Both the position numbers and the translations under genes were made by a program. Positions 1 to 8,229 of a stretch of 25,249 nucleotides of DNA are shown here, piece by piece. The notes beneath the pieces are model-generated. The model was not told the DNA's origin, made no database searches, and saw nothing but the letters and a program-made list of their open reading frames with translations. Position 1 is the first letter of the stretch. Every line of letters starts with the position of its first letter. This DNA is from Hofstenia miamia (lineage: Eukaryota; Xenacoelomorpha; Acoela): contig SCFE01000058.1 in assembly GCA_004352715.1 (NCBI GenBank), positions 176,737 through 201,985 of the forward strand, written 5' to 3'.

Positions 1-2
1 AA

Positions 3-446
3 GTGCTTTATAAAAAACTTAATGTTCAATTAAGATGGGCATTAAATATCACAACGAAAAACTCATCGCAAACCAAACAGTACATTTCTAGGTCAATTCT
101 TTTTCCAAAACAACTAGTTATGTTAAATACCCTTCTGACATTCTTCAAACTAATCAGAAACCTACCACCTTATAATACGATTAAAATACCGGGATTTATT
201 CATAAACAGAATTCAAGATCAAAGCTTTTTACATGCGTTAAGTATAAGAAGAACGTTTTAAAGAAATCCTTCATTAATGTCACCATTCAAACCTGGAATT
301 CACTACCTAAAGAAATTAAAAATATTGAAAAATTGAAACCTTTTAAAAAGCATTTAAAAATCTTCCTTAAGCAAAAATATATTTCTGGAAAATCATGGCT
401 AGGATACAAATTTTATAACAATGACTATACTATAACTCGTTATTAA
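3..446 (+). CDS. LINE reverse transcriptase, C-terminal fragment (5' partial)
   Basis: The reading frame enters from the left edge of the window and ends at TAA 444-446. It encodes the region after the RT catalytic core. It includes a lysine-rich segment with TWNSLPKEIKNIEKLKPF (about residues 97-114), a form typical of the C-terminus of CR1/jockey-superfamily polyproteins, and ends in a family-specific GYKFYNNDYT motif. No catalytic RT residues are present. The visible frame is uninterrupted, so this copy may be fairly young, but the rest of the element cannot be seen. It is a transposon protein, not a host gene. Confidence 0.75.
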   Translation: MLYKKLNVQLRWALNITTKNSSQTKQYISRSILFPKQLVMLNTLLTFFKLIRNLPPYNTIKIPGFIHKQNSRSKLFTCVKYKKNVLKKSFINVTIQTWNSLPKEIKNIEKLKPFKKHLKIFLKQKYISGKSWLGYKFYNNDYTITRY

Positions 447-595
447 AATAGTACTATAGTAATTTATCCATAGCCTGCAAGATTTCTTTTGTAATTTATG
501 TGAATTGTATATATGTGTTTTTGTGAATTTAATGACGCTATTCAAATAAATTATCAGTTATTTAATTGTTAACATTTATTTGAATAAAGATTCTC

Positions 596-618
596 TTATC
601 TTATCTTATCTTATCTTA
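596..618 (+). repeat. (TTATC)n LINE 3' tail
   Basis: Four perfect TTATC units followed by a partial TTA. They sit at the end of the LINE 3' UTR, which points to an element terminus rather than an unrelated microsatellite. Confidence 0.85.
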
Positions 619-690
619 GTATAACATAACAGGGATATATAAAAATAATATTAATTAACTTGGGCTATGTTGATGTTAGTTCACAAAAAA

Positions 691-715
691 TGATCACTAA
701 AAATCTGGACAAAAT
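691..715 (+). repeat. Left terminal inverted repeat of the DD37E transposon
   Basis: Reads TGATCACTAAAAATCTGG followed by ACAAAAT. It matches the reverse complement of 2072-2096 at 23 of 25 positions. Confidence 0.8.
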
Positions 716-1576
716 ATAATAGTAAAATAAGCCATAATAAAAGCAATAAATTTACAACCTAATAAATTATTAAAAACAATCAGTGAAAAAGGAACCACGT
801 GAAACAGTATGATGGATTAATTGGATATAATTCTAATATGAATAATCTCAATGTGGAGAAAGAGCACGAGCTGTTAGTTGAGTTTTATGCAAACCATCCA
901 GAAATGAGAAAGAGTCAGATTGTGGACCATTTTACCTCCATGGATATTTCTCCGCAATATACAGTACTATTCAAAACTATGACTATTCAGAAGACACGGA
1001 GAGAAAAATCGGTTCTGGTCGACCTTCGAAGCTAATGAATGATGCTACAAAGACAAAGATGGTTAAAGATGTAACCCGAGCAAATGGTCCATCTCAAAGA
1101 AACTTGGCTGAAAATATGGGATTTCTCAACCTTACGTGAATAAAATCTTGCAGGAGTGTGGTATGAAAGCATGTAAGAAATCAAAGGTTTCTTATTCAAC
1201 AGAGACACAGAAAGAAAAACAAATTCAAAGAATTGACCGACTCTACCGACAATTGTGCAATTCGCCATAAGTACTTGTAATGGTTGATGAATCATATTTC
1301 TGCTTAAGTCAGCCAAAAATTGGCAGAAATCAGTATTATTATGCAACAGAACGAGGTGATGCACCAACCTGTTCAAAATATATCGAAACTAAGAAATTTG
1401 AGGAAAAGGTTTGGCTTGCCATCAATGACAAAAAGATTTCTAAACCCTATTTGGTACCAATATATATAAGCAGTAACTAAAGAGGTTTATATCGAGAAAT
1501 TTATAAAGAGGAAACTGGTACCATTTCTGAATGAGCATTATAGTGACAACAACTATTTATTTTGGCCAGATTTGGC

Positions 1577-1723
1577 TTCGGCACACTATGCAAAATTGAC
1601 AATTGAGACCTTTAATGAGATGGACATCAATTTTGTATCCAAAGAATTCAACCCACCAGCTGTTCCTCAATTGAGACCCATAGAAAACGTTTAGGGGATA
1701 CTTAAGGGTCATGTGTACAAAGA
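1577..1723. repeat. 147-bp segment repeated exactly at 2680-2826
   Basis: This block, ending at the single N (1724), is identical base for base to 2680-2826, which begins right after the other single N (2679). The pattern is what two overlapping but unmerged contig ends would give. Confidence 0.85.
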
Positions 1724-1724
1724 N
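1724..1724. other. Single-N assembly junction
   Basis: One ambiguous base. The sequence after it (from 1725) restarts at a point already read at 1617. Confidence 0.9.
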
Positions 1725-2071
1725 GAGATGGACATCAATTTTGTATCCAAAGAATTCAACCCACCAGCTGTTCCTCAATTGAGACCCATAGAAAACTTTT
1801 ACGGGATACTTAAGGGTCATGTGTACAAAGATAATTGACATTGAAACAATTTGGAATCTCTTAAGTCTCGCTTAGCTCGCTCTTTGACGAAAGGTGATTC
1901 CACTGTTGTACATGGCATGATGGTTGACGTGAAAAGAATACTTGGGAGAGCAGGGAGAAATAGACTAGACACTACTTTGGATAAACATTTGTAATTAAAT
2001 ATTAATGTTTTTTACCTTTGGCAAAATTACTGTTAATAAATATATTCTCATTTCTTGCTTGATTGATTTAA

Positions 2072-2096
2072 ATTTTGTCCAGATTTTTAATTATCA
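2072..2096 (-). repeat. Right terminal inverted repeat of the DD37E transposon (copy at 3067-3091)
   Basis: The reverse complement reads TGATAATTAAAAATCTGG followed by ACAAAAT, pairing with 691-715. The same sequence recurs at 3067-3091 in the duplicated block. Confidence 0.78.
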
Positions 2097-2160
2097 CCCG
2101 TTATTAATAGAGTAAGCAGGATTGCAAAATTTATAAACTCGCCATTTCAATCTTTTTATG

Positions 2161-2678
2161 TTATACGTGTAAAAGTATTTATTAATATCAATCTTAAAGT
2201 TTTTTAATCTATTTATTCGTTTAATTAATTTGGTTAATTCATTTCATATATTTCTAGCTGTGTTTAGAGATTAGTTTTTTGTTATTCCCTTCTTATAAGT
2301 AAATTGGTTCCATTATATGCGCATTGTGTGGTTACAGTTTACTGGCCAGATACTTCCAGTTTTGCTTGCTTCCTTGAAGCAGAAATATTATCCCGTTTTT
2401 TGCCCTTTCACGATGACTTTTATTACATTTGGTGACCTCAACATTCACAATTCACATTGATGATATGCTGGACTCGAGGCGTCGACAATTTCTCTCATTG
2501 ATTAACTCTATAATTTAATTCAATGGGTTGACTTCTCCACGCTTTAGATTCGGTTATAAATAACTTTAGTCTTGATTCTGATTCTATTTATCCACATTTT
2601 TCTGAAATTTCTGATCATCTTCCCGCTCTAGTTCAACTACCTACGGAAACTAAAACAGTGGTTCATGATCGAGTGTAC
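2161..2678 (+). pseudogene. LINE endonuclease fragment (duplicate copy)
   Basis: Copy of the fragment described at 3156-4357, cut off at the single N (2679) just after the SDHLPALVQLP motif. It has the same GDLNIHN region in degraded form. It lies inside the apparent assembly duplication and so probably represents the same locus. Confidence 0.65.
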
Positions 2679-2679
2679 N
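2679..2679. other. Single-N assembly junction
   Basis: One ambiguous base. Sequence to its right restarts inside the mariner (matching from 1577), while sequence to its left matches up to 3673. Confidence 0.9.
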
Positions 2680-2989
2680 TTCGGCACACTATGCAAAATT
2701 GACAATTGAGACCTTTAATGAGATGGACATCAATTTTGTATCCAAAGAATTCAACCCACCAGCTGTTCCTCAATTGAGACCCATAGAAAACGTTTAGGGG
2801 ATACTTAAGGGTCATGTGTACAAAGATAATTGACATTGCAACAATTTGGAATCTCTTAAGTCTCGCTTAGCTCGCTCTTTGACGAAAGGTGATTCCACTG
2901 TTGTACATGGCATGATGGTTGGCGTGAAAAGAATACTTGGGAGAGAAGGGAGAAATAGACTAGACACTACTTTGGATAAACATTTGTAA
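2680..2989 (+). pseudogene. Second copy of the DD37E transposase 3' end
   Basis: Repeats the transposase from SAHYAK through LDTTLDKHL. It carries the same ENV-stop variant after the catalytic Glu as the copy at 1577-1723, whereas the block at 1725-2678 reads ENFYGILKG there. Probably the same locus as 1577-1994 counted twice. Confidence 0.75.
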
Positions 2990-3155
2990 TTAAATATTAA
3001 TGTTTTTTACCTTTGGCCAAATTACTGTTAATAAATATATTCTCATTTCTTGCTTGATTGATTTAAATTTTGTCCAGATTTTTAATTATCACCCGTTATT
3101 AATAGAGTAAGCAGGATTGCAAAATTTATAAACTCGCCATTTCAATTTTCTTATG

Positions 3156-4357
3156 TTATACGTGTAAAAGTATTTATTAATATCAATCTTAAAGTTTTTT
3201 AATCTATTTATTCGTTTAATTAATTTGGTTAATTCATTTCATATATTTCTAGCTGTGTTTATAGATTAGTTTTTTGTTATTCCCTTCTTATAAGTAAATT
3301 GGTTCCATTATATGCGCATTGTGTGGTTACAGTTTACTGGCCAGATACTTCCAGTTTTGCTTGCTTCCTTGAAGCAGAAATATTATCCCGTTTTTTGCCC
3401 TTTCACGATGACTTTTATTACATTTGGCGACCTCAACATTCACAATTCACATTGATGATATGCTGGACTCGAGGCGTCGACAATTTCTCTAATTGATTAA
3501 CTCTATAATTTAATTCAATGGGTTGACTTCTCCACGCTTTAGATTTGGTTATAAATAACTTTAGTCTTGATTCTGATTCTATTTATCCACATTTTTCTGA
3601 AATTTCTGATCATCTTCCCGCTCTAGTTCAACTACCTACGGAAACTAAAACAGTGGTTCATGATCGAGTGTACAACTCTCGAAATTATAAATGTTTAGAC
3701 TTAGATGAATTTTCGAAATCGGTTACGGACAAATGGGCCAATAAGGACGAGCTTGATGTATCTGTTAATTTTGAACGGTTTATTTAATTGTCTCTTAGTG
3801 AACTTAATCGCCTTTGTCCTTTGGCCCATAGAAGTAAAAAATGACTGAGTCCTAAGTACTACTATTTTGATGCTGAAATGCAGAAATTAAAGCGTTTTAA
3901 ACGTAAACAGGAGCGACGATATTTTAATAATCGTACTTTGTCAAATCTACAGTCTCTTAAAGCTGCCGTAAAAATTTCGATAATACCCTTAGAAGGAAGC
4001 GTGCTACGCACTACAAAACTGCATTGGTAATGCCCGTAATCAGCGTGATGTCTGGAATACTTTTAATGGTCTTTTGGGTTGTAGAGTTGCAAAAGTATTT
4101 CAGTATTATATGTGTACTTGTGATATGGTTAACTCCTTTAATGAGTAATGGATGACATATAGGTTCTGTTGATTGTGAACCTGCTTACATTCCGCCTGCC
4201 GCTTCATATATTACTTATTTTTCAGAGTTTTCCGAAATTGATCTAGAAATTCTGGATTCTGTCGCTTTCGCTTTTTCAAATTTCGCTTATCACCACTTGC
4301 GCTTAAAGCATTATGAAATTTGTGTTAATTCTTAGAATTCAATAGAATAGAATAGAA
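3156..4357 (+). pseudogene. CR1/jockey-type LINE, endonuclease to pre-RT fragment
   Basis: Remnant of a non-LTR retrotransposon polyprotein. It contains the apurinic/apyrimidinic-type endonuclease signatures TFGDLNIHN (around 3420-3446) and, in another frame, ISDHLPALVQLP (around 3602-3637), which in this family carry active-site Asp and His residues. After these come a basic region (KLKRFKRKQERRYFNNR, around 3880-3933) and a VWNTF..GLLG segment (around 4050-4080) that normally lie between endonuclease and RT. Multiple stops and frame changes separate the pieces, and the RT itself is missing. The fragment ends near a short run of GAATA units (4337-4357). Boundaries are approximate. Its relation to the TTATC-tailed LINE family is not established. 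Confidence 0.72.
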
Positions 4358-4633
4358 GGATATATAGGTCAACATTGCAAAAAATGTCAATAATAATATT
4401 GATGTACACTCAAACTGTTAGAAGTCAGAAACAATTAATTCCACAATGACAAAATTAAATAACAAACATAGATTATGTGTGTAAAAAATTATCATCAACG
4501 TTTTGATTATACAGGTGCTACTGAGTGGAATCATGTGTAGGGCCTCTTACCGAAATTATGCGTAGCAAATCAACTAATCATGAGCATTCCCACGAATCAA
4601 TCATAGCTGTATTATACTCGATTCGAATAGTTT
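4358..4633. other. Unassigned AT-rich spacer
   Basis: Sequence between the LINE fragment and the TTAA that starts the piggyBac element. I see no coding region, inverted repeat or known motif here. Confidence 0.5.
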
Positions 4634-4650
4634 TTAACGGTTAGTGGGAA

Positions 4651-4675
4651 ACCATGGGTGTCCGCCACACAGTGA
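4651..4675 (+). repeat. piggyBac subterminal repeat, copy 1
   Basis: ACCATGGGTG followed by TCCGCCACAC. It is related to 4829-4848 on the same strand and to 8165-8191 on the opposite strand. Confidence 0.5.
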
Positions 4676-4818
4676 AAATTTCATTGTAGTCCCTATCGCA
4701 TACCGCAGCTATTAATGAGTTGGCAGTCCATGACTTTTCTAGTCATAATGAGATTAAACTATGTCGTAAACATGAACTCCACTATTTGACTACTTTTCAC
4801 TTAACACAACGAAACTAG

Positions 4819-4848
4819 TTAACAGTTCACCATGGGTGACAGACACCC
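4819..4848 (+). repeat. piggyBac subterminal repeat, copy 2, preceded by TTAA
   Basis: TTAACAGTT then CACCATGGGTGACAGACACC. Of the two left-end copies this is the closer match to the right-end copy (minus strand CACCATGGGTGGTCACACAC). Confidence 0.5.
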
Positions 4849-4970
4849 AATTGCATTTTTACATCATTGAGTCAATGCTGAAAGTTGATATTCGGCGAAC
4901 TCATCACACGTGGTAAATTTGTTTCTAACACTGCTCTTAATCAATTTCTATTTGATATTACCGACAACCA

Positions 4971-5948
4971 ATGTATTTGACAGTTGATGAACATCTATTA
5001 TAGCTTCATGGCAGTATTAGATTTCTGCATTATATATCAACAAAGCCTGGTAAATTTGGAATTCAAATATTCCGGCTTGATAGTTCCGGGGGCGAATATG
5101 TTTTCTCAGGAATTGTCGATATTGTCGCAAACAGTGTGAAAGCAGAAATTGTACAAATATGTTCTTCTCAGGCAGAGGCAGTCGTCATACAGCTTGCACA
5201 ACCATTCCTCAATAATGGTCGGAACATCACAGTTGATAACTGGTCTACGTCCGAATAATTAACAGATCACTTGCTACAAAACAACTTTAGTTAGCACTCT
5301 ACGTCAAAATCACCGTTGATCCCACCTATCTCGAAGGTTATCGATATTATGTATCTGGACGAAAATTTCTGAGCAGTTTTTGGGACAAAGGCAATAAGCC
5401 TGTACTTCTTTTAGTTACCTGTGCACAGCAATAGCCGCCGCTGCGGCTGACGACAGTGAAAAGCCACTGACTGTAAAGTTCCATAATCAAACCAAAAGTG
5501 GAGTTGATCTAGTGGACAAAAGGGTGCGAGGATTTTCGACAAAGCGTAAATGTAGACGCTGGCCATTCAGTGTAATGTGTAAACTATTCGATATCTCAGG
5601 TACCAATGCACAATTCTTTAACCAGCAAACCAGCAGTATCACAATGAATCGTGATAATTTTTTGAAAAGGGTTGGTTATAAACTGGTGCTAAACAAATAC
5701 AACGGAGGATTGCAAATTCCAAACTTCTGCAGAAGCATGTTCAAAGTGGTATTGAACTATTGGTTTATGTGATTCCTGTGAGTATTGAATTGAATCATGA
5801 GCTTCTCAAAAAGCAAAGACGGTGCCAAATTTGTCAATCAACCGCAGACAGAAAGTCAAAGACTGTATGCTGCTCTTGTGAGAAAGTGATTTGCGTCGAA
5901 CACACTTACAAACTTTGCCCGAACTGTGTATGTTTACATGTCGATTAA
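4971..5948 (+). pseudogene. piggyBac-family transposase (broken)
   Basis: Transposase remnant of the piggyBac/PGBD family, enzymes that cut and paste DNA at TTAA. From 4971 it reads MYLTVDEHLL, a stop (5001-5003), then HYISTKPGKFGIQIF, matching the family's TVDEQ...YIPSKP block. All three catalytic Asp codons are visible: LDSS (5079), NITVDNWSTS (5235) and SGVDLVDK (5506). KCRRWPFSVMCKLFD follows. The last part (5820-5930) is a cysteine-rich zinc finger with CQIC, VCCSC, a histidine and CPNC, typical of the family C-terminus. At least two in-frame stops and two frame changes (between 5256 and 5476, and near 5770) show it is dead. The N-terminal region upstream of 4971 is not recognisable. Confidence 0.87.
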
Positions 5949-6105
5949 TGCTATCTAACCAATTATAACAGATTGGTTCTTTACTGCATTTTGTATTCTA
6001 TTTCATTACAGCGTAGAACTGATAAATATTGACAATTACTGCAGCGCAATGTAAAAAAACTTAAAATACTAAATCAAAATGATTAGAAGAAAATAAATTA
6101 ATTGA

Positions 6106-6405
6106 TCGAAAAAAAATCGTCCTAAAAAGATTTTAATAGTAAAAAATACCAAAATTCCCGAAGTTACTTCTTTTAAATATTTAGGGGTTACTTTTGACTC
6201 AAATTTATTATTTAATGAACATGTTAAATCATTACAAAAGAAAATTGCTATTGGTATAAAAACAATAGGCCACGTTCTAAGGCAACTACCAGAAAATGCA
6301 ATTGTACAACTTCTACATTCATTGGTAATTAGGCACTTTAATTATAGTAGTATTCTATTTTCAAACATACGCGAAGAACTAATTAAAAAGCTCGAAACTC
6401 AATAT
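6106..6405 (+). pseudogene. LINE reverse transcriptase fragment
   Basis: An open frame from about 6106 into the gap reads VTSFKYLGVTFDSNLLFNEHV and continues with a conserved HSLVIRHFNYSSILFSN segment. This is the region after the RT catalytic YADD box in CR1/jockey polyproteins. The catalytic box itself is not present, so the copy is 5' truncated. The frame stays open to the N gap. Confidence 0.75.
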
Positions 6406-7405
6406 NNNNNNNNNNNNNNNNNNNNNNNNNNNNNNNNNNNNNNNNNNNNNNNNNNNNNNNNNNNNNNNNNNNNNNNNNNNNNNNNNNNNNNNNNNNNNNN
6501 NNNNNNNNNNNNNNNNNNNNNNNNNNNNNNNNNNNNNNNNNNNNNNNNNNNNNNNNNNNNNNNNNNNNNNNNNNNNNNNNNNNNNNNNNNNNNNNNNNNN
6601 NNNNNNNNNNNNNNNNNNNNNNNNNNNNNNNNNNNNNNNNNNNNNNNNNNNNNNNNNNNNNNNNNNNNNNNNNNNNNNNNNNNNNNNNNNNNNNNNNNNN
6701 NNNNNNNNNNNNNNNNNNNNNNNNNNNNNNNNNNNNNNNNNNNNNNNNNNNNNNNNNNNNNNNNNNNNNNNNNNNNNNNNNNNNNNNNNNNNNNNNNNNN
6801 NNNNNNNNNNNNNNNNNNNNNNNNNNNNNNNNNNNNNNNNNNNNNNNNNNNNNNNNNNNNNNNNNNNNNNNNNNNNNNNNNNNNNNNNNNNNNNNNNNNN
6901 NNNNNNNNNNNNNNNNNNNNNNNNNNNNNNNNNNNNNNNNNNNNNNNNNNNNNNNNNNNNNNNNNNNNNNNNNNNNNNNNNNNNNNNNNNNNNNNNNNNN
7001 NNNNNNNNNNNNNNNNNNNNNNNNNNNNNNNNNNNNNNNNNNNNNNNNNNNNNNNNNNNNNNNNNNNNNNNNNNNNNNNNNNNNNNNNNNNNNNNNNNNN
7101 NNNNNNNNNNNNNNNNNNNNNNNNNNNNNNNNNNNNNNNNNNNNNNNNNNNNNNNNNNNNNNNNNNNNNNNNNNNNNNNNNNNNNNNNNNNNNNNNNNNN
7201 NNNNNNNNNNNNNNNNNNNNNNNNNNNNNNNNNNNNNNNNNNNNNNNNNNNNNNNNNNNNNNNNNNNNNNNNNNNNNNNNNNNNNNNNNNNNNNNNNNNN
7301 NNNNNNNNNNNNNNNNNNNNNNNNNNNNNNNNNNNNNNNNNNNNNNNNNNNNNNNNNNNNNNNNNNNNNNNNNNNNNNNNNNNNNNNNNNNNNNNNNNNN
7401 NNNNN
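6406..7405. other. Assembly gap of exactly 1000 N
   Basis: Run of N inside the LINE. The round size suggests an arbitrary placeholder rather than a measured distance. Confidence 0.95.
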
Positions 7406-7406
7406 A

Positions 7407-7742
7407 ATTGAAATAAATACCGCCACTAAATTTTATAAAATTGTAAAATTGCTTCCACCCTATAATTGCATAAAAATCCCAGAATTTTCGAACAAGATCA
7501 ACGAAAGAACAAAAAGATTTACTGTAAACAAGTATAAATCTAAAATAAAGCGAAATTCTTTTATAAATAATGCAATAAGGCAATGGAATGAATTTCCCCA
7601 AGAGATCAAATGTATTAAAAATGTAAAACACTTTCGCAAACGTGTTAAGGAATTAATTCTAAAGCAAAAGTTCATCTGTGGAAAAGCTTGGATAGGCTAC
7701 AAATTTTATAATACTGATTATACTACTACTACAAGACTATAA
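7407..7742 (+). CDS. LINE reverse transcriptase, C-terminal fragment (5' end in gap)
   Basis: The frame is open from the gap edge to TAA 7740-7742. It aligns along its length with the protein at 3-446: LPPYNCIKIPEF against LPPYNTIKIPGF, a WNEFPQEIK block against WNSLPKEIK, and the shared GYKFYNTDYT end. No start codon is claimed because the coding sequence continues from within the N gap. It is a transposon remnant; no stop interrupts the visible part. Confidence 0.72.
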   Translation: MEINTATKFYKIVKLLPPYNCIKIPEFSNKINERTKRFTVNKYKSKIKRNSFINNAIRQWNEFPQEIKCIKNVKHFRKRVKELILKQKFICGKAWIGYKFYNTDYTTTTRL

Positions 7743-7873
7743 TATCCGTAGCCTAAAATGACGCTTTTCTTGTATATATTTCATGTCTTTTTTATTATTT
7801 TTGTACATTATTGACGCTATTTGGAGAATTCATCAGTTTCTGAAATTGTAAATGAAAGTCTCTAAATATAAAA

Positions 7874-7890
7874 TATCTTATCTTATCTTA
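7874..7890 (+). repeat. TTATC-type LINE tail, second copy
   Basis: A short run of ATCTT/TTATC units ending the LINE 3' UTR, the equivalent of 596-618. Confidence 0.75.
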
Positions 7891-8229
7891 CATAATGCAT
7901 ATTAAATGAATAACAATTAAGACAAATTAAAATTAAAAGATGAGATAAATTGAAAAGAAATATAGACAATGAAATAATCTACTGGCAACTAATAGAAAAG
8001 CTAAATGATAAAAGCACTGAGAAAACTTGCTTGGGCCATAATTGTCTATACGGTATATGCATGTAAGACTTGTCTTTTGTGACATTCATTTCTATTTTGA
8101 TAATATTTTCTATTTATCCATCAGGAATGAGTTTATTTGCAAAATGTGACAAATATCATCTGTGTTGGTGTGTGACCACCCATGGTGACCATTTACCTAG
8201 GATAAATTTGGGGGACGACTAACCGTTAA

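Larger units (their letters stand above)
1..619 (+). mobile_element. 3' end of a CR1/jockey-like LINE with a TTATC tail
   Basis: This is the 3' end of a non-LTR retrotransposon; its 5' part lies before the window. It consists of the last ~147 codons of the reverse-transcriptase ORF, about 150 bp of 3' UTR containing a TGACGCTATT motif (532-541), and a terminal run of TTATC units. A second, diverged copy at 6106-7890 shares the same C-terminal protein motif, the TGACGCTATT motif and a TTATC-type tail, which defines this as a family. Non-LTR elements of the CR1/jockey type often end in short tandem repeats rather than poly(A). The clade assignment is inference from the RT remnants. Confidence 0.82.
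838..1994 (+). pseudogene. DD37E transposase (broken)
   Basis: Cut-and-paste transposase remnant of the IS630-Tc1-mariner group. The N-terminal helix-turn-helix region runs from Met 838 (MNNLNVEKEHELLVEF). A GSGRPSK linker motif follows in another frame near 1010-1030. The catalytic residues are Asp in MVDESYF (codon 1286), Asp in FWPDLASAHYAK (codon 1569) and Glu in QLRPIEN (codon 1683). Exactly 37 residues separate the second Asp from the Glu, so this is the DD37E class. The gene is broken by several frame changes, an in-frame stop before the first Asp, a stop after the PYLVPIYISSN segment, a TAG just after the Glu (1692-1694) and a stop after VYKDN. The C-terminus LDTTLDKHL ends at TAA 1992-1994. 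The duplication at the single N also interrupts the reading. Confidence 0.8.
691..2096 (+). mobile_element. DD37E Tc1/mariner-type transposon
   Basis: A degraded DNA transposon defined by a 25-bp imperfect inverted repeat (691-715 and 2072-2096; two mismatches; core AATCTGGACAAAAT) flanking a broken transposase. The true length is shorter than the coordinates suggest, because an apparent assembly duplication at the single N (1724) repeats 1617-1723 as 1725-1831. The 3' half of the element, including its right inverted repeat, appears again at 2680-3091. TA target duplications are not obvious. The exact outer ends are uncertain by a few bases. Confidence 0.8.
1725..2678. repeat. 954-bp block duplicated at 2720-3673 (probable alternate haplotype)
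   Basis: Equal in length to 2720-3673 and differing at about a dozen scattered bases, by eye about 1.3%. The block spans the mariner 3' half, its right inverted repeat and unrelated LINE endonuclease sequence, so it cannot be two independent transposon insertions. It lies exactly between the single Ns at 1724 and 2679. The best reading is an alternate-haplotype contig placed in tandem; a recent real tandem duplication is the alternative. Confidence 0.8.
6106..7890 (+). mobile_element. CR1/jockey-like LINE (TTATC family) with internal assembly gap
   Basis: Second copy of the TTATC-tailed LINE family, lying inside the piggyBac element. It comprises an RT fragment (6106-6405), a 1000-N gap, the RT C-terminus (7407-7742), a 3' UTR with TGACGCTATT (7813-7822), and a TTATC-type tail (7874-7890). 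It is 5' truncated in the piggyBac 3' region, as is usual for LINE insertions. I could not identify a confident target-site duplication. Protein similarity to the copy at 1-446 is only moderate, so the two are old subfamilies. Confidence 0.75.
4634..8229 (+). mobile_element. piggyBac-type transposon with TTAA target duplications, split by a LINE
   Basis: Bounded by TTAA at 4634-4637 and 8226-8229, the target duplication of piggyBac elements. The ends share an 8-bp inverted terminus CGGTTAGT next to TTAA, and both carry an inwardly oriented ACCATGGGTG subterminal motif (plus strand near 4651, minus strand near 8175-8190). A plus-strand piggyBac transposase pseudogene lies just inside (4971-5948). 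A LINE (about 6106-7890) occupies the middle, so the pre-insertion element would have been roughly 1.8 kb. The N gap makes the total length an estimate. An internal TTAA (4819-4822), also followed by a copy of the subterminal motif, is an alternative left end. Confidence 0.65.

Noticed and set aside
596-618. TTATC run as telomeric or independent microsatellite
   Set aside because: The same tail follows the same LINE 3' UTR at 7874-7890, so it is an element end.
1032-1376. Minus-strand open frame of 114 codons
   Set aside because: Antisense shadow of the DD37E transposase; no domain of its own.
6322-7631. Long open frames on both strands across 6322-7631
   Set aside because: They consist mostly of unknown residues from the 1000-N gap; only the short plus-strand flanks encode LINE protein.
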